64,000 bases of DNA, from assembly GCA_965229695.1 (NCBI GenBank), contig OZ245921.1:1-64000 (forward strand), read 5' to 3'. Position 1 is the stretch's first letter, and each line of letters opens with the position of its first letter. The notes under the pieces are model-generated. The model worked only from the letters and a program-made list of their open reading frames with translations, ran no database searches and was not told the origin of the DNA. The DNA comes from JANSYL01 sp965229695. GTDB taxonomy: Bacteria; Pseudomonadota; Alphaproteobacteria; Rhodobacterales; Rhodobacteraceae. Both the position numbers and the translations under genes were made by a program. Positions 9,148 through 18,094 of this stretch are shown in pieces.

Positions 9148-9926
9148 GGTACAGCCCAAAGGTTGAGCCCCGTCTCCGCGCAGGCCCGCAACACCGCCGC
9201 GCGATCCAACAGCAAAACAGCGCCCGCTTGCAACTCGATCCCGCTAAGCCCCGCCTGAGCCGCGGCCTGGATCGTATCGGGGCCAATCGCGGGCATATCC
9301 ACGCGCAGATCCTGGCCGGGTTTGGCGCGTTTGACCAAGACACCGGCGGAATTAGGGGCGGTGTCGCGAACAAAGCGCAGCATCGCGTCGGTGCCCTGCA
9401 AGGTCTCAATGCCCAGCATCTGCCCCTTGGCGGCGACCGCGGCCTGTCCCACATCCTGAGTACCCAAGGCGGCAAGGACAGCGCGTGCGCGGGCCGCATC
9501 CCCATCCGGGTCCGCTTGCCCCGCCAGCACGCCCTCCTGCGCCACCAAATCCGGCCGCAACTCGGCGGCCCCGCGCAAGGCAAAGCCCTGCTCTTCAAAA
9601 ATCGCGATGATCTCACGCAACAGATGATCATCCCCATGCCCCTGCGCCGCAAGGATGCGGACCAAAACGGCCTGGGACACGGGATCGCTGGGCTGTTCCA
9701 AGGCGCTGGGGCGCGACATCGCCCCGGCCAGGCACAGTTCGGTCACCTGGGCGCTGCGCAAAGCGTCGAACAAGGGGCCAAGCGCGTCGATGCGGGCGTC
9801 GATCACAGGCGCACCGGCAACATTGGTCGGCTCAACGCCCTGCAAACGCACGATATGGGCGGGCCCCGCTTGCAGCACCAATCCAGGCAAGGCCCCGGAG
9901 CCGGCGATGATGGCGCGCGCGCCCAT
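9144..9926 (-). CDS. lpxI: UDP-2,3-diacylglucosamine diphosphatase LpxI
   Basis: A 260-residue protein of the LpxI (DUF1009) family, the alternative to LpxH used in many alphaproteobacteria, converting UDP-2,3-diacylglucosamine to lipid X. Signatures include AIIAGSGALPGLVLQA at the N-terminus, the MSRP loop, and VLVKRAKPGQDLRVDMPAIGPDTI near the C-terminus. It lies between lpxA (4-nt gap) and lpxB (ATGA overlap), the usual place for this enzyme. Confidence 0.93.
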   Translation of the reverse strand: MGARAIIAGSGALPGLVLQAGPAHIVRLQGVEPTNVAGAPVIDARIDALGPLFDALRSAQVTELCLAGAMSRPSALEQPSDPVSQAVLVRILAAQGHGDDHLLREIIAIFEEQGFALRGAAELRPDLVAQEGVLAGQADPDGDAARARAVLAALGTQDVGQAAVAAKGQMLGIETLQGTDAMLRFVRDTAPNSAGVLVKRAKPGQDLRVDMPAIGPDTIQAAAQAGLSGIELQAGAVLLLDRAAVLRACAETGLNLWAVP

Positions 9927-9930
9927 CCCC

Positions 9931-10731
9931 TCAACCCGGCGTCAAAAACGACCGGTCGCTGCCGCCGGTCACAAACTGGACGATCTCTTGCACGTAATCC
10001 GAGCCGCCATCATCGCTTGCCCCAAGGCGTCGGGCGCGATCCTGAAATGCGCCATCGCCCTGGGCCAAAGCCTGGAACGCCGCGCGCAATGCCGTGATGT
10101 CTTCGCGGCTGACGCCCCGTCGCTTGAGCCCGACCAGGTTCAAACCATCCAGCGCGCCGCGCGGTCCCTGGACCAAGCCGTACGGGATCACATCATGGGG
10201 CACCATGGTGACCGCCCCAATGATCGCGCCTTTGCCGATGCGCACGAACTGATGGATGCCCGATAGACCGCCGACAATCACGTCGTCTTCGATGATGCAG
10301 TGCCCGCCGATGGCAGCGTTGTTGACCAGCACCACGTTGTTGCCGATTTGCGCGTCATGGGCCACATGCGCGCCGGTTAGAAACAGCCCGTCATTGCCAA
10401 CCCGTGTGATACCACCGCCCCCCTCGGTGCCGGTGTTCATGGTTACGCCCTCACGGATGCGGTTGCGGTCGCCAACGATCAATCGCGTGCGTTCGCCACC
10501 GAATTTCTTGTCTTGGGGCACCTCGCCAATCGTGGCGAAAGGAAAGATTTCGCAATCTTCACCAATATCCGTCCAGCCGGCCAAAACGACGTGGGATTTC
10601 AGCACCGTTCGGGCAGCAATCGTCACTTCGGGCCCAACCACGCAGAACGGGCCAATCTTGCAGCCCGGCCCAATCGTAGCCCCGGTTTCGATCACCGCTG
10701 AGGGGTGAATCTCGGCGCTTGGGTCAATCAT
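9931..10731 (-). CDS. lpxA: Acyl-ACP--UDP-N-acetylglucosamine O-acyltransferase
   Basis: A 266-residue left-handed beta-helix acyltransferase catalysing the first step of lipid A synthesis. Hexapeptide repeats run from residue 2 to about 190 (IHPSAVIETGATIGPGCKIGPFCVVG). The catalytic histidine is in LTGAHVAHDAQIGNNVVLVNN, and IHQFVRIGKGAIIG is typical of LpxA. Its ATG overlaps the fabZ stop by 4 nt. Confidence 0.96.
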   Translation of the reverse strand: MIDPSAEIHPSAVIETGATIGPGCKIGPFCVVGPEVTIAARTVLKSHVVLAGWTDIGEDCEIFPFATIGEVPQDKKFGGERTRLIVGDRNRIREGVTMNTGTEGGGGITRVGNDGLFLTGAHVAHDAQIGNNVVLVNNAAIGGHCIIEDDVIVGGLSGIHQFVRIGKGAIIGAVTMVPHDVIPYGLVQGPRGALDGLNLVGLKRRGVSREDITALRAAFQALAQGDGAFQDRARRLGASDDGGSDYVQEIVQFVTGGSDRSFLTPG

Positions 10732-11213
10732 GCACCGGCCCCGCCCGCGCCCAGATCCATCATTGCGCTAAACTCTGCTTCGGCGGCCAGCTCGCCCTCG
10801 ACCTCGGCCCGGCCTTCGAATTTCCAGACCTTGCCGCCCGGCTTACCACGCAAGGTGGTTAGGTGTAGCTCGAGCACATCGCCGGGGCCAACCTTGCGGC
10901 GGAATTTGCATTTGTCGATGCCCATGAAATAGACCAGCAAATCTTGATCAGCCATATCGGCCGAAGCGCCCACCATCACAGCCGCCGTCTGCGCCATCGC
11001 TTCCACAATGGTCACGCCCGGCATGATCGGCGTGGCAGGGAAATGGCCCTGAAAATGTGGCTCGTTATAGGTGACGTTTTTGATACCGACCGCCGATTTG
11101 AACGGCACGATATCGCGCACCTTGTCGACCAGCAAAAACGGGTAGCGATGCGGGATCAGACGCTTGATCAGATCAATATCAGCCGAAAGGGTCGCGGTGG
11201 CGTCGGTGGTCAT
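10728..11213 (-). CDS. fabZ: 3-hydroxyacyl-ACP dehydratase FabZ
   Basis: A 161-residue hotdog-fold dehydratase of fatty-acid elongation. Hallmarks: LIPHRYPFLLVDKV (active-site His), NEPHFQGHFPATPIMPGVTIVEAMAQ (catalytic Glu) and RRKVGPGDVLEL. It sits between the OmpH gene and lpxA, as in other proteobacteria where FabZ and LpxA compete for 3-hydroxyacyl-ACP. lpxD, often found just upstream, is absent here. Confidence 0.96.
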   Translation of the reverse strand: MTTDATATLSADIDLIKRLIPHRYPFLLVDKVRDIVPFKSAVGIKNVTYNEPHFQGHFPATPIMPGVTIVEAMAQTAAVMVGASADMADQDLLVYFMGIDKCKFRRKVGPGDVLELHLTTLRGKPGGKVWKFEGRAEVEGELAAEAEFSAMMDLGAGGAGA

Positions 11214-11300
11214 GGTGGCGCAAGCTCCTTTGCGGTTGGCGGGTCTGAGCCCAACGGGCGGGGTGGTATCAAGTCAGCGTCAAAGCGGCAAGCAGGCTAC

Positions 11301-11981
11301 TTAGTCTGAGTTCGGGTCGCTCAGCTGACCATCGCGGCCGATCTCGAAATTGACCAAGGGATCGGGCCCACCGTCGCCAATTTCGGCGTTGATACGCGCG
11401 AGCGCGTCGTCGGTGATATCAATCGCATCTGCCGATAGCAGAACACCCCGGTTGTCCAGCAAAACCGCCGCGCCGCGCGTGCGGACAATATCCAGCAGAA
11501 TCGGCGTGGCGATTTCAAAGAACCGGGCCTGGGCGGTATCGGCCTGGGATTGCAGATCACGGCCTTTGGCCTCTTGCGCCGAGCGGATGCCTTCGACCCT
11601 GACGTCAAATTCTTCGGCCATGACCCGAAACTCATCGGGGGCTGTCGTCGGACGTAGCTCGGTCAGGCGCAGTTCCTCGGCCGTCAACTGCGCCTCGATC
11701 TCGCGGTTTTCCAGCGTCAAGGCCTGGGCGGCAGCCTCAAGCTCACTCTGGATGCGCTGACCGTATTCGGATTGGGCCAATAACCGATCCTGGTTCAAAA
11801 CCAGAATCCCAGTCGGCAGCGTTTGGGTTGTCTGCGCTTCGGGCGGCACTTGAGCCTGTACCTGATCCAGCACGCCCGAGGCATCGCCCGGCACGGTCGC
11901 ACCGTCGGTTTGCGCCGATGCGTGCGTCGAGATCAAGGCAACGAGGGCCAAACCGATCAGCCCCCATTTGACATGTTGCAT
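11301..11981 (-). CDS. OmpH/Skp family periplasmic chaperone
   Basis: A 226-residue secreted protein: signal peptide (VKWGLIGLALVALISTHASAQ), a proline/threonine-rich spacer, then GILVLNQDRLLAQSEYGQRIQSELEAAAQAL leading into a charged, coiled-coil helical region (about residues 90-160), typical of Skp/OmpH chaperones that escort outer-membrane proteins to BamA. The acidic C-terminal tail (INAEIGDGGPDPLVNFEIG) is longer than in E. coli Skp. It follows bamA by 5 nt; the ATG at 11981 puts the signal peptide at the N-terminus. Confidence 0.88.
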   Translation of the reverse strand: MQHVKWGLIGLALVALISTHASAQTDGATVPGDASGVLDQVQAQVPPEAQTTQTLPTGILVLNQDRLLAQSEYGQRIQSELEAAAQALTLENREIEAQLTAEELRLTELRPTTAPDEFRVMAEEFDVRVEGIRSAQEAKGRDLQSQADTAQARFFEIATPILLDIVRTRGAAVLLDNRGVLLSADAIDITDDALARINAEIGDGGPDPLVNFEIGRDGQLSDPNSD

Positions 11982-11986
11982 CGGGA

Positions 11987-14335
11987 TCAGAACCGGGCCT
12001 CGACCGTAAAGTCGAAATCGCGGGTGATATCTTCCGGCTGCGTCGTCAAGGCGCGGCTGAAGTTGAAGCGCAAGGGGCCGATGGCGGTATCCCAGAAGAC
12101 AGAGAACCCAACCGCCGTTCGCCAATGCAGACTGTCATCCACCGTGCCGGTTGCACCTGCCGTATTGTCCAGGCCCCAAACGGTACCGACATCCGCAAAT
12201 AGACCACCGGTGATGCCATATTCATCCGGCAGGCCCAGCGGGAAGGCCGCCTCAAACCGGGCCACCGCGAAGTAGTTGCCGCCCAATGCGTCGTTGTTTG
12301 CAGCGCCCGTGTCACGCGGGCCCAGGCCGAAAGTGTCAAAGCCACGCATCTGTCGGCTGGAAAGGAAGAAGCGGTCGGTGACACGACTGTTGCCGCTCAA
12401 GCTGCTCAGCGCGCCGGCTTCGAAGGAGGCGCGCAGAGTGACCTCTTCTCGCGCGATACTGCGTTCGGCCACGGCTAAGGCTGTGGTGCGGATGTATTCG
12501 CTATCGCCGCCAAGCCCGGCATATTCGACATCGAACTGCAGCAGGATACCCGCTGTTGGATCGAGCCCGCCGTCGCGCGTGTCATAGCTGTAGCGCGCTC
12601 CGATCAGCGAGGTCAAAACCGTGCCCTGATCCGCCGCCAAGATCGGCGAGCTAGCAGCGCTCAGGCCGCTCAACTCGGTCTGGTCGATGCCATAGCTCAA
12701 GCGCGCGCGGCCAAACTCGCTGATCGGGAAACCGATGGAGGCATTGGCCCCGATCGACAGCGTATCGAAGTTGCGGTTTTGGTTATCGGTTTCGATGTAA
12801 TAAGCCCCGAGGCCAAGGGACAGGTCACGCCGGAGGAACGCCGGTTCTTCAAAGTTGAAGGAGAGCGACCGGCTTCCCTCGGTCGTGTTGAACGACAGGC
12901 CAACCGCCTGACCGCGCCCCATGAAGTTGGTTTCCGAGAAACTCGCGCCGAGGCCAAAACCGGTGTCAGACGAGAATGTACCAGAGAACCCAAGCGAACC
13001 CGTCGGCTGCTCTTCGACATCCACATCCACGATCACCTGATCCGAGGCGGTGCCATCGCGGCTTTGCACCGCAACGTCAGCAAAAAAGCCGGTGGCCCGG
13101 ATACGCTCGGCAGAAGCTCGGATTGCGCGTGGGTCAAACGGGTCGCCTTCAACCGTGTCGAACTGACGACGGATCACGCGATCCAGCGTGGTAGCATTGC
13201 CCTCGATATCGATGCGTTCGACAAAAACCCGCTCGCCACGGGAAATCACGAACTCGACATCCAAGGTCTGAGCCACGTCGTTCCGGGTGATGCGCGGCTC
13301 GACCCGTACAAAACGCAGGCCTTGGTTCGTGGCCTGATTTTCCATCCGGCTGATCGTGTTGTCGATCAAGCGCGGGCTATAGGTCATACCCGGACGAATA
13401 CGGATTAGCGATTGATACTCGGCGGCATTCACCTCGGGGATCTCGCTGACCGTGGTCACCTGCCCCAGGTTAAAGCTCTGACCCTCTTGGATGTTGAACG
13501 TCACAAAATATGCATCGCGGCTGCGCGCCAATTCAGGCGTCACGCTGAGGATGCGGAAATCAACATACCCGCGATCCAGGTAGAAATCGGTCAACAGCTG
13601 ACGGTCAAGCGCGATGCGATCCGCAATGAACGTATCGCGCTGAATGATCTGACGGAACAAGCCAGCTTGGGTGCTTTCCAACACGCGGCGCAAGCGGCGG
13701 TCGGAATAAGCACGGTTGCCGACGAAAGCGATCCGCTCGGTCTCGACAACGCGACCTTCGGCGACTTCGAACACCAGATCTACGCGATTGTCACTGCGGG
13801 GGATGATCTGCGGCGTCACCGTGGCGGTCAGACGGCCACTGGCGCGATAGGCGTCAGCGATTGCATTGGCATCAAGCTCGGCCACCGAGGGCGAATAGGT
13901 GCGGCGCGGGGTCGATTGCAATAGGGTCAGCAATTGCTCGTCATCCAAGCGCGCGTTGCCCTCGATCGAAATACGGTTGATCGTCGGGAATTCCTGCACC
14001 GCGATGATCAGCGTGCCACCGCGCGGCTGGAACTCGACCGACTGGAACAAGCCGCTGTTTTGCAACCGTTGCAACGCGTCATTGACCTGCGCTGCCGAAA
14101 GGCTCGCACCCGGCGTGATGCCAGCCGTCGCCAGAACATTCGCGTCGGTCACACGCTCATTGCCTTGCACGTCAAAGTTGGAGAATCGCAGCGTCTGCGC
14201 CTGGAGCGGTGCGCTCAGCGCCAGGACGAAGATCAGCGTTGCGGCAGCAAACGCGACGGGAACACTCGAAAATGCCAATTTAGACGGCAGGGCGAGTGAC
14301 GCGCGGAAACGCGAGAACATCGAATCCAACCCCAT
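11987..14335 (-). CDS. bamA: Outer membrane protein assembly factor BamA
   Basis: A 782-residue Omp85 protein: signal peptide ending near ALSAPLQAQ, five POTRA domains (first: LRFSNFDVQGNERVTDANVLATAGI; fifth: RVFVERIDIEGNATTLDRVIRRQF), then a beta-barrel from about residue 450. The VRGF-type motif of loop 6 appears as MRGFDTFGLGPRD, and the chain ends in aromatic F. It folds and inserts outer-membrane proteins. A second in-frame ATG lies 5 codons after the first; neither has a strong Shine-Dalgarno. Confidence 0.96.
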   Translation of the reverse strand: MGLDSMFSRFRASLALPSKLAFSSVPVAFAAATLIFVLALSAPLQAQTLRFSNFDVQGNERVTDANVLATAGITPGASLSAAQVNDALQRLQNSGLFQSVEFQPRGGTLIIAVQEFPTINRISIEGNARLDDEQLLTLLQSTPRRTYSPSVAELDANAIADAYRASGRLTATVTPQIIPRSDNRVDLVFEVAEGRVVETERIAFVGNRAYSDRRLRRVLESTQAGLFRQIIQRDTFIADRIALDRQLLTDFYLDRGYVDFRILSVTPELARSRDAYFVTFNIQEGQSFNLGQVTTVSEIPEVNAAEYQSLIRIRPGMTYSPRLIDNTISRMENQATNQGLRFVRVEPRITRNDVAQTLDVEFVISRGERVFVERIDIEGNATTLDRVIRRQFDTVEGDPFDPRAIRASAERIRATGFFADVAVQSRDGTASDQVIVDVDVEEQPTGSLGFSGTFSSDTGFGLGASFSETNFMGRGQAVGLSFNTTEGSRSLSFNFEEPAFLRRDLSLGLGAYYIETDNQNRNFDTLSIGANASIGFPISEFGRARLSYGIDQTELSGLSAASSPILAADQGTVLTSLIGARYSYDTRDGGLDPTAGILLQFDVEYAGLGGDSEYIRTTALAVAERSIAREEVTLRASFEAGALSSLSGNSRVTDRFFLSSRQMRGFDTFGLGPRDTGAANNDALGGNYFAVARFEAAFPLGLPDEYGITGGLFADVGTVWGLDNTAGATGTVDDSLHWRTAVGFSVFWDTAIGPLRFNFSRALTTQPEDITRDFDFTVEARF

Positions 14336-14356
14336 GTGTAACGTGCAGACCCGTCC

Positions 14357-14385
14357 TGCCTATCGGGTGGTCTGAGGGTTGTCAA
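14357..14385 (-). promoter_or_regulatory. Possible sigma70-type promoter for bamA
   Basis: On the minus strand a perfect -35 TTGACA (14380-14385) is followed after 17 nt by TAGGCA (14357-14362), a weak -10. It points at bamA, giving a short leader of about 15 nt. Spacing and -35 are good, the -10 is poor. Confidence 0.35.
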
Positions 14386-14520
14386 AACGATCCCTGAGGC
14401 GACCGCAACCAAGCGGCAGGTTTGCCACATATCCGCCACATTTCAAACGACTTCGGGCCGACGCATCCCTGCGCCGACCTTGGGTCGGATTTACGATCTG
14501 TGAAGGTCGTTTGACGGTCG
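14386..14520. other. Intergenic stretch, no gene seen
   Basis: Between the bamA promoter region and the microORF. It holds a perfect 6-bp hairpin CCGACC-TTG-GGTCGG at 14474-14488 without a U-tract on either strand. Nothing else recognised. Confidence 0.4.
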
Positions 14521-14658
14521 TTAATGGACCGTTGCGTAAGAGAATAAACCGCCTGCCAAAAGCAGCGCTGCTACAATCAGCAACGGAATAAGAAACCTGT
14601 CCATGTTGGTCAGGAAGACCAAGGACACTTCGCGATAACTTTCAGCCAATAGTTTCAT
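14521..14658 (-). CDS. 45-residue single-pass membrane microprotein (candidate)
   Basis: An open frame of 45 codons. The product starts MKLLAESYREVSLVF, has LTNMDRF, then a hydrophobic segment FLIPLLIVAALLLAGGLF (about residues 22-39) and ends SYATVH. A GGAG lies 6 nt upstream of the ATG. It reads in the operon direction, between rseP (121 nt upstream) and bamA. The layout, a polar N-terminal half then one transmembrane helix, fits a regulatory or scaffold microprotein of the inner membrane. I recognise no family; conservation in relatives is the key test. Confidence 0.5.
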   Translation of the reverse strand: MKLLAESYREVSLVFLTNMDRFLIPLLIVAALLLAGGLFSYATVH

Positions 14659-14779
14659 CTTAAACTCCAGTTCACCCCTTGGGTGGGGCGATGGCCTAAG
14701 AGTCGTGGACGATTATGGCGCGAATTGGGCCGATGATCGACGATTTCCTGAAGCTTTGCCTAAGATTTGCCTAAACTGT

Positions 14780-16108
14780 TTACGGGCAGAAAATGTCGTT
14801 GGTGATGGCAAACAGCATCAGCGACAGCAGCAGGGTCAGCCCCACGGTCATAAAGATTCGCAACGCTTTGTCGGAAGGCGGCTTGCCCGTGACGGCCTCA
14901 TAAGCGTGGAACATCAAATGCCCACCATCCAAAACCGGGATCGGAAACAGGTTCAGCATCCCCACCGCTGTCGACAAGACGGCGATGAACCAGATGAAGT
15001 TATCAAGCCCCTGGCTGGCCGTCGCACCGCTGGTTTCGGCAATGCCAATCGGGCCTTGCAGGTTGCAGGAGGAGATCGCGCCAGTGATCATATGCCACAG
15101 GCCCGAAAGCGAGGAGCTGATCACAAACCCGGTCTGCTCGACCCCGTACCAAAGCGCGGCCCCGGGCCCCACCGGCTCGGTCACAGGCTCAAAGCTTAGC
15201 CCACCGGTGATGCCGATCAGATAACGCGTTTCAAACCCGCCATCGGGCAAGGGCAAATCGGTGCTGCGCGGCGTTAGCGTTACGTCGATCTCAGACCCAT
15301 CACGCCAGATCGTCAAATCCATCGTGGCACCTGCGCCGCTATCGACGGCGGTGCGCACCTCGGCAAAGGCGTGGATCGGGTTGCCATCGATAGCCAGGAT
15401 CACGTCGCCCTCTTCCAGCCCGGCATTGATCGCGGCAGATTGCGGCGCGACCGAGCGCACAAGCGGCACCATCGGAAAGGCCCCCTGCACGTCCATTGCC
15501 ACCCCATCGCGTTCAATCGAGTAGGCGACGCTGGGGGCGGGATCGAGATCGTTGGCAATCTCAAGCACATCGCCCAGCGTTTCGACGGCTTGCCCCTCGA
15601 CCGCGGTGATCAGATCGCCTTGCTCAAGCGCTTGGAATTGCGCGGGCAAGGCAACCGGTTCGCCAATGCGCGGCTCTTCGACCGCTTGGCCGGAGAAAAA
15701 CAGAACCAAACCAAAGATCAGGATCGACAGAATGAAGTTGAAAACGGGGCCAGCCGCCACCGTGGCCGAGCGGGCCCAAAGCGGCGCGCCGTGCATGGAT
15801 CGGCGGCGTTCGGACACATCCATCGCGTCTATCGCCGCCCCGTCCTTGCCCGAGGCTGCATCCGCATCACCGAGAAACTTAACATAGCCGCCAAAAGGCA
15901 GTGCCGCGACCTGCCAGCGTGTGCCGTGCCGGTCCATTTTGCTGAACAAGACCGGGCCAAAGCCAAGCGAAAACACCTCGGCATGGATGCCAGACCAGCG
16001 CCCAACAATGTAATGGCCGTATTCATGGATGGCGACGATGATCGAAAGGGCCGCAATAAAGGCCAAGATCGTAAAGGCGATACCGCCGAACTGAGGAATG
16101 AATTCCAT
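14780..16108 (-). CDS. rseP: Site-2 intramembrane zinc metalloprotease RseP
   Basis: A 442-residue M50 protease. The zinc motif HEYGH is at residues 28-32 in the first membrane segment, and the second zinc site LFPIPVLDGGHL is in the C-terminal membrane part. A PDZ domain around residues 205-285 (PQSAAINAGLEEGDVILAID) lies between, possibly with a degenerate first one before it. It cleaves anti-sigma factors and leftover signal peptides. The start overlaps the dxr stop by one base (TAATG). Confidence 0.94.
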   Translation of the reverse strand: MEFIPQFGGIAFTILAFIAALSIIVAIHEYGHYIVGRWSGIHAEVFSLGFGPVLFSKMDRHGTRWQVAALPFGGYVKFLGDADAASGKDGAAIDAMDVSERRRSMHGAPLWARSATVAAGPVFNFILSILIFGLVLFFSGQAVEEPRIGEPVALPAQFQALEQGDLITAVEGQAVETLGDVLEIANDLDPAPSVAYSIERDGVAMDVQGAFPMVPLVRSVAPQSAAINAGLEEGDVILAIDGNPIHAFAEVRTAVDSGAGATMDLTIWRDGSEIDVTLTPRSTDLPLPDGGFETRYLIGITGGLSFEPVTEPVGPGAALWYGVEQTGFVISSSLSGLWHMITGAISSCNLQGPIGIAETSGATASQGLDNFIWFIAVLSTAVGMLNLFPIPVLDGGHLMFHAYEAVTGKPPSDKALRIFMTVGLTLLLSLMLFAITNDIFCP

Positions 16109-17286
16109 TAGCGTGTCTGCTCCATCCGCGCGATTTGGTCCCAGGCCGTCTGACGGGCCATGTGGTCCACTTGCAAGACCTCCTCAAGGCTTGACATGGG
16201 ATTTGTGAGGCGAAAATCGGACGAAACCGCGTCAAGTGTGGCTTCGACCACGCCCGCCATCTCCATAAAGCCAACCCTGCTGGCCAGGAATCCGTCCAGT
16301 GCAATCTCTTTCGCGGCGTTAAAAACAGCCCCCGCCTTGCCGCCGGTTTCCATCACCTGCCGCGCCAAGGCCAAAGCCGGGTAGCGCGCAGGATCGGGTT
16401 TGTAGAATTCCAGCGTGGCGATTTGCGCCAGATCGATGCGTGCAACCGGCAAATCCCGCCGGTCGGGCCAATGCAGCGCATACCCGATGGCGTGGCGCAT
16501 ATCGGGCGCGCCCAGATGCGCCATCATCGCCCCGTCGCAGAACCCAACCAAAGCATGGACCAAGGATTGCGGGTGGATCACGGCCTCGATCTTATCCGGT
16601 GAAACCTGGAAGAATTCCTTGGTTTCAATCAGTTCCATGCCTTTGTTGAACATGGATGCGCTGTCGATGGTGATCCGCTGGCCCATATCCCAATTCGGGT
16701 GCGCCCCGGCATCCGCCACGGTGGCCTTGGGCAGCGCCTCTAACGGCCAATCGCGCAACCCTCCGCCCGAGGCGGTGATGATGATCTTTTCGACGCTGGC
16801 AATATCCTCACCCACCAAGCCCTGAAACACAGCCGAGTGTTCGCTATCGACCGGTAGGATCGTCGCGCCGTGGGTCTTGGCTTCTTGCAAAAGAAGCGGC
16901 CCTGCGGTGACGAGGCTTTCTTTGTTGGCGAGCGCCAGGGTGCTGCCCTGCCGCAGCGCCTGGAACCCCGGTGCAAGCCCGGCGGCGCCCACGATGGCCG
17001 ACATGACCCAATCCGCAGGACGATCCGCCGCTTCGACCAGGGCCGCCTGCCCTGCGGCTGCCTCAATACCGCTGCCCGCGAGCGCCGCTTTCAACGTATC
17101 CAGCTTGTCATCAAAGGCCGTGACCGCAATATCGGCGCGCAGCCGCTTCGCATCTTCCGCCAGCTTCGCGATATTGGCCCCGCCGGTCAGGGCCACAATG
17201 TCATAGTCGGTGCTGTCGCGGGCGATCAGGTCCAGCGTGTTTTGACCGATGGACCCGGTGGCCCCAAAAACACTCACCCGTCGCAT
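16108..17286 (-). CDS. dxr: 1-deoxy-D-xylulose 5-phosphate reductoisomerase
   Basis: A 392-residue NADPH enzyme making 2-C-methyl-D-erythritol 4-phosphate in the non-mevalonate isoprenoid pathway. N-terminal Rossmann motif VFGATGSIGQNTLDLI, metal/substrate motif LPVDSEHSAVFQ, flexible loop and substrate residues in PNWDMGQRITIDSASMFNKGMELIE. It lies between cdsA and rseP as in other alphaproteobacteria, and supplies precursors used by the nearby uppS product's pathway. Confidence 0.96.
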   Translation of the reverse strand: MRRVSVFGATGSIGQNTLDLIARDSTDYDIVALTGGANIAKLAEDAKRLRADIAVTAFDDKLDTLKAALAGSGIEAAAGQAALVEAADRPADWVMSAIVGAAGLAPGFQALRQGSTLALANKESLVTAGPLLLQEAKTHGATILPVDSEHSAVFQGLVGEDIASVEKIIITASGGGLRDWPLEALPKATVADAGAHPNWDMGQRITIDSASMFNKGMELIETKEFFQVSPDKIEAVIHPQSLVHALVGFCDGAMMAHLGAPDMRHAIGYALHWPDRRDLPVARIDLAQIATLEFYKPDPARYPALALARQVMETGGKAGAVFNAAKEIALDGFLASRVGFMEMAGVVEATLDAVSSDFRLTNPMSSLEEVLQVDHMARQTAWDQIARMEQTR

Positions 17287-17295
17287 CAGGGCCCC

Positions 17296-18087
17296 TTACA
17301 GTGGCGCGGGCGGAAAATCGGCCACCGCCTCGACAATCAATAAAACCAAGGCCGCGCCCAACAAAGCATCGAAGCGATCAAATACCCCGCCATGACCCGG
17401 CAATAGGTTGGAGCTGTCTTTGACACCCACCCGCCGTTTGATCGCCGATTCCGCCACATCACCCATTTGGCTGGCCATACTTAGCGCCACGGAAATCCCA
17501 ACCAGCTCGACCCCCGATCCGGTCGATTTCATGAAGGCCACCCCAACCAGGGCCGCCCCAATCCACCCGGCCACGGTTCCGGCCCAGGTTTTCTTGGGGC
17601 TAATCGCGGGCCAGAATTTCGGCCCACCAATGATGCGCCCAGCGAAATAGCCAAAAATATCGGTGATCACGACCAACAGAACCAGCCACAGCATCCAGGT
17701 CAGGCCAAATTCATCGCGGTGCTGGATCAACCCGAAAGAGGCCAAGAGCACAAAGACCGACATCAGAGCGTAAAGCAGCTTGTTGCGATCCAAAAGCGCG
17801 ATGCCCGCAATCGCCACCAGCATCACCAATGGCAAGCCAAGCCCCACCGGCAACAACTTGGTGGCAATCATCGCCGCGCCCGCCGCCAGGCCCAAAATCA
17901 ACGCGTGCGGCGGATTGCCATCCAGCATTCGCACCAATTCCCAAATCAGCAACCCGCAAACAAGGGTGGCCAGCGCCGTGAACCACCAACCGCCCGCCCA
18001 AATCGCTGTTAGGCCGACACCCGCGATGACCACGCCGGTGGCCAGACGCGTGGCCAGATCGGAAAAACTGTCTGGGTTCAGCGCCAA
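17296..18087 (-). CDS. cdsA: Phosphatidate cytidylyltransferase
   Basis: A polytopic membrane enzyme (about 263 residues) that makes CDP-diacylglycerol from phosphatidate and CTP. The CDS signature is near the C-terminus: SAIKRRVGVKDSSNLLPGHGGVFDRFD. Six or more hydrophobic segments precede it. The start is uncertain: no ATG fits well. TTG at 18085-18087 with TGAGG 5 nt upstream is my choice, placing it inside the end of uppS; the open frame extends to 18156, but that part reads as uppS coding sequence. Confidence 0.9.
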   Translation of the reverse strand: MALNPDSFSDLATRLATGVVIAGVGLTAIWAGGWWFTALATLVCGLLIWELVRMLDGNPPHALILGLAAGAAMIATKLLPVGLGLPLVMLVAIAGIALLDRNKLLYALMSVFVLLASFGLIQHRDEFGLTWMLWLVLLVVITDIFGYFAGRIIGGPKFWPAISPKKTWAGTVAGWIGAALVGVAFMKSTGSGVELVGISVALSMASQMGDVAESAIKRRVGVKDSSNLLPGHGGVFDRFDALLGAALVLLIVEAVADFPPAPL

Positions 18088-18094
18088 GCGGGCC

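Noticed and set aside
14474..14488. Perfect CCGACC-TTG-GGTCGG hairpin as a terminator for the microORF
   Set aside because: No U-tract on either strand and only 6 bp; kept as a simple hairpin.
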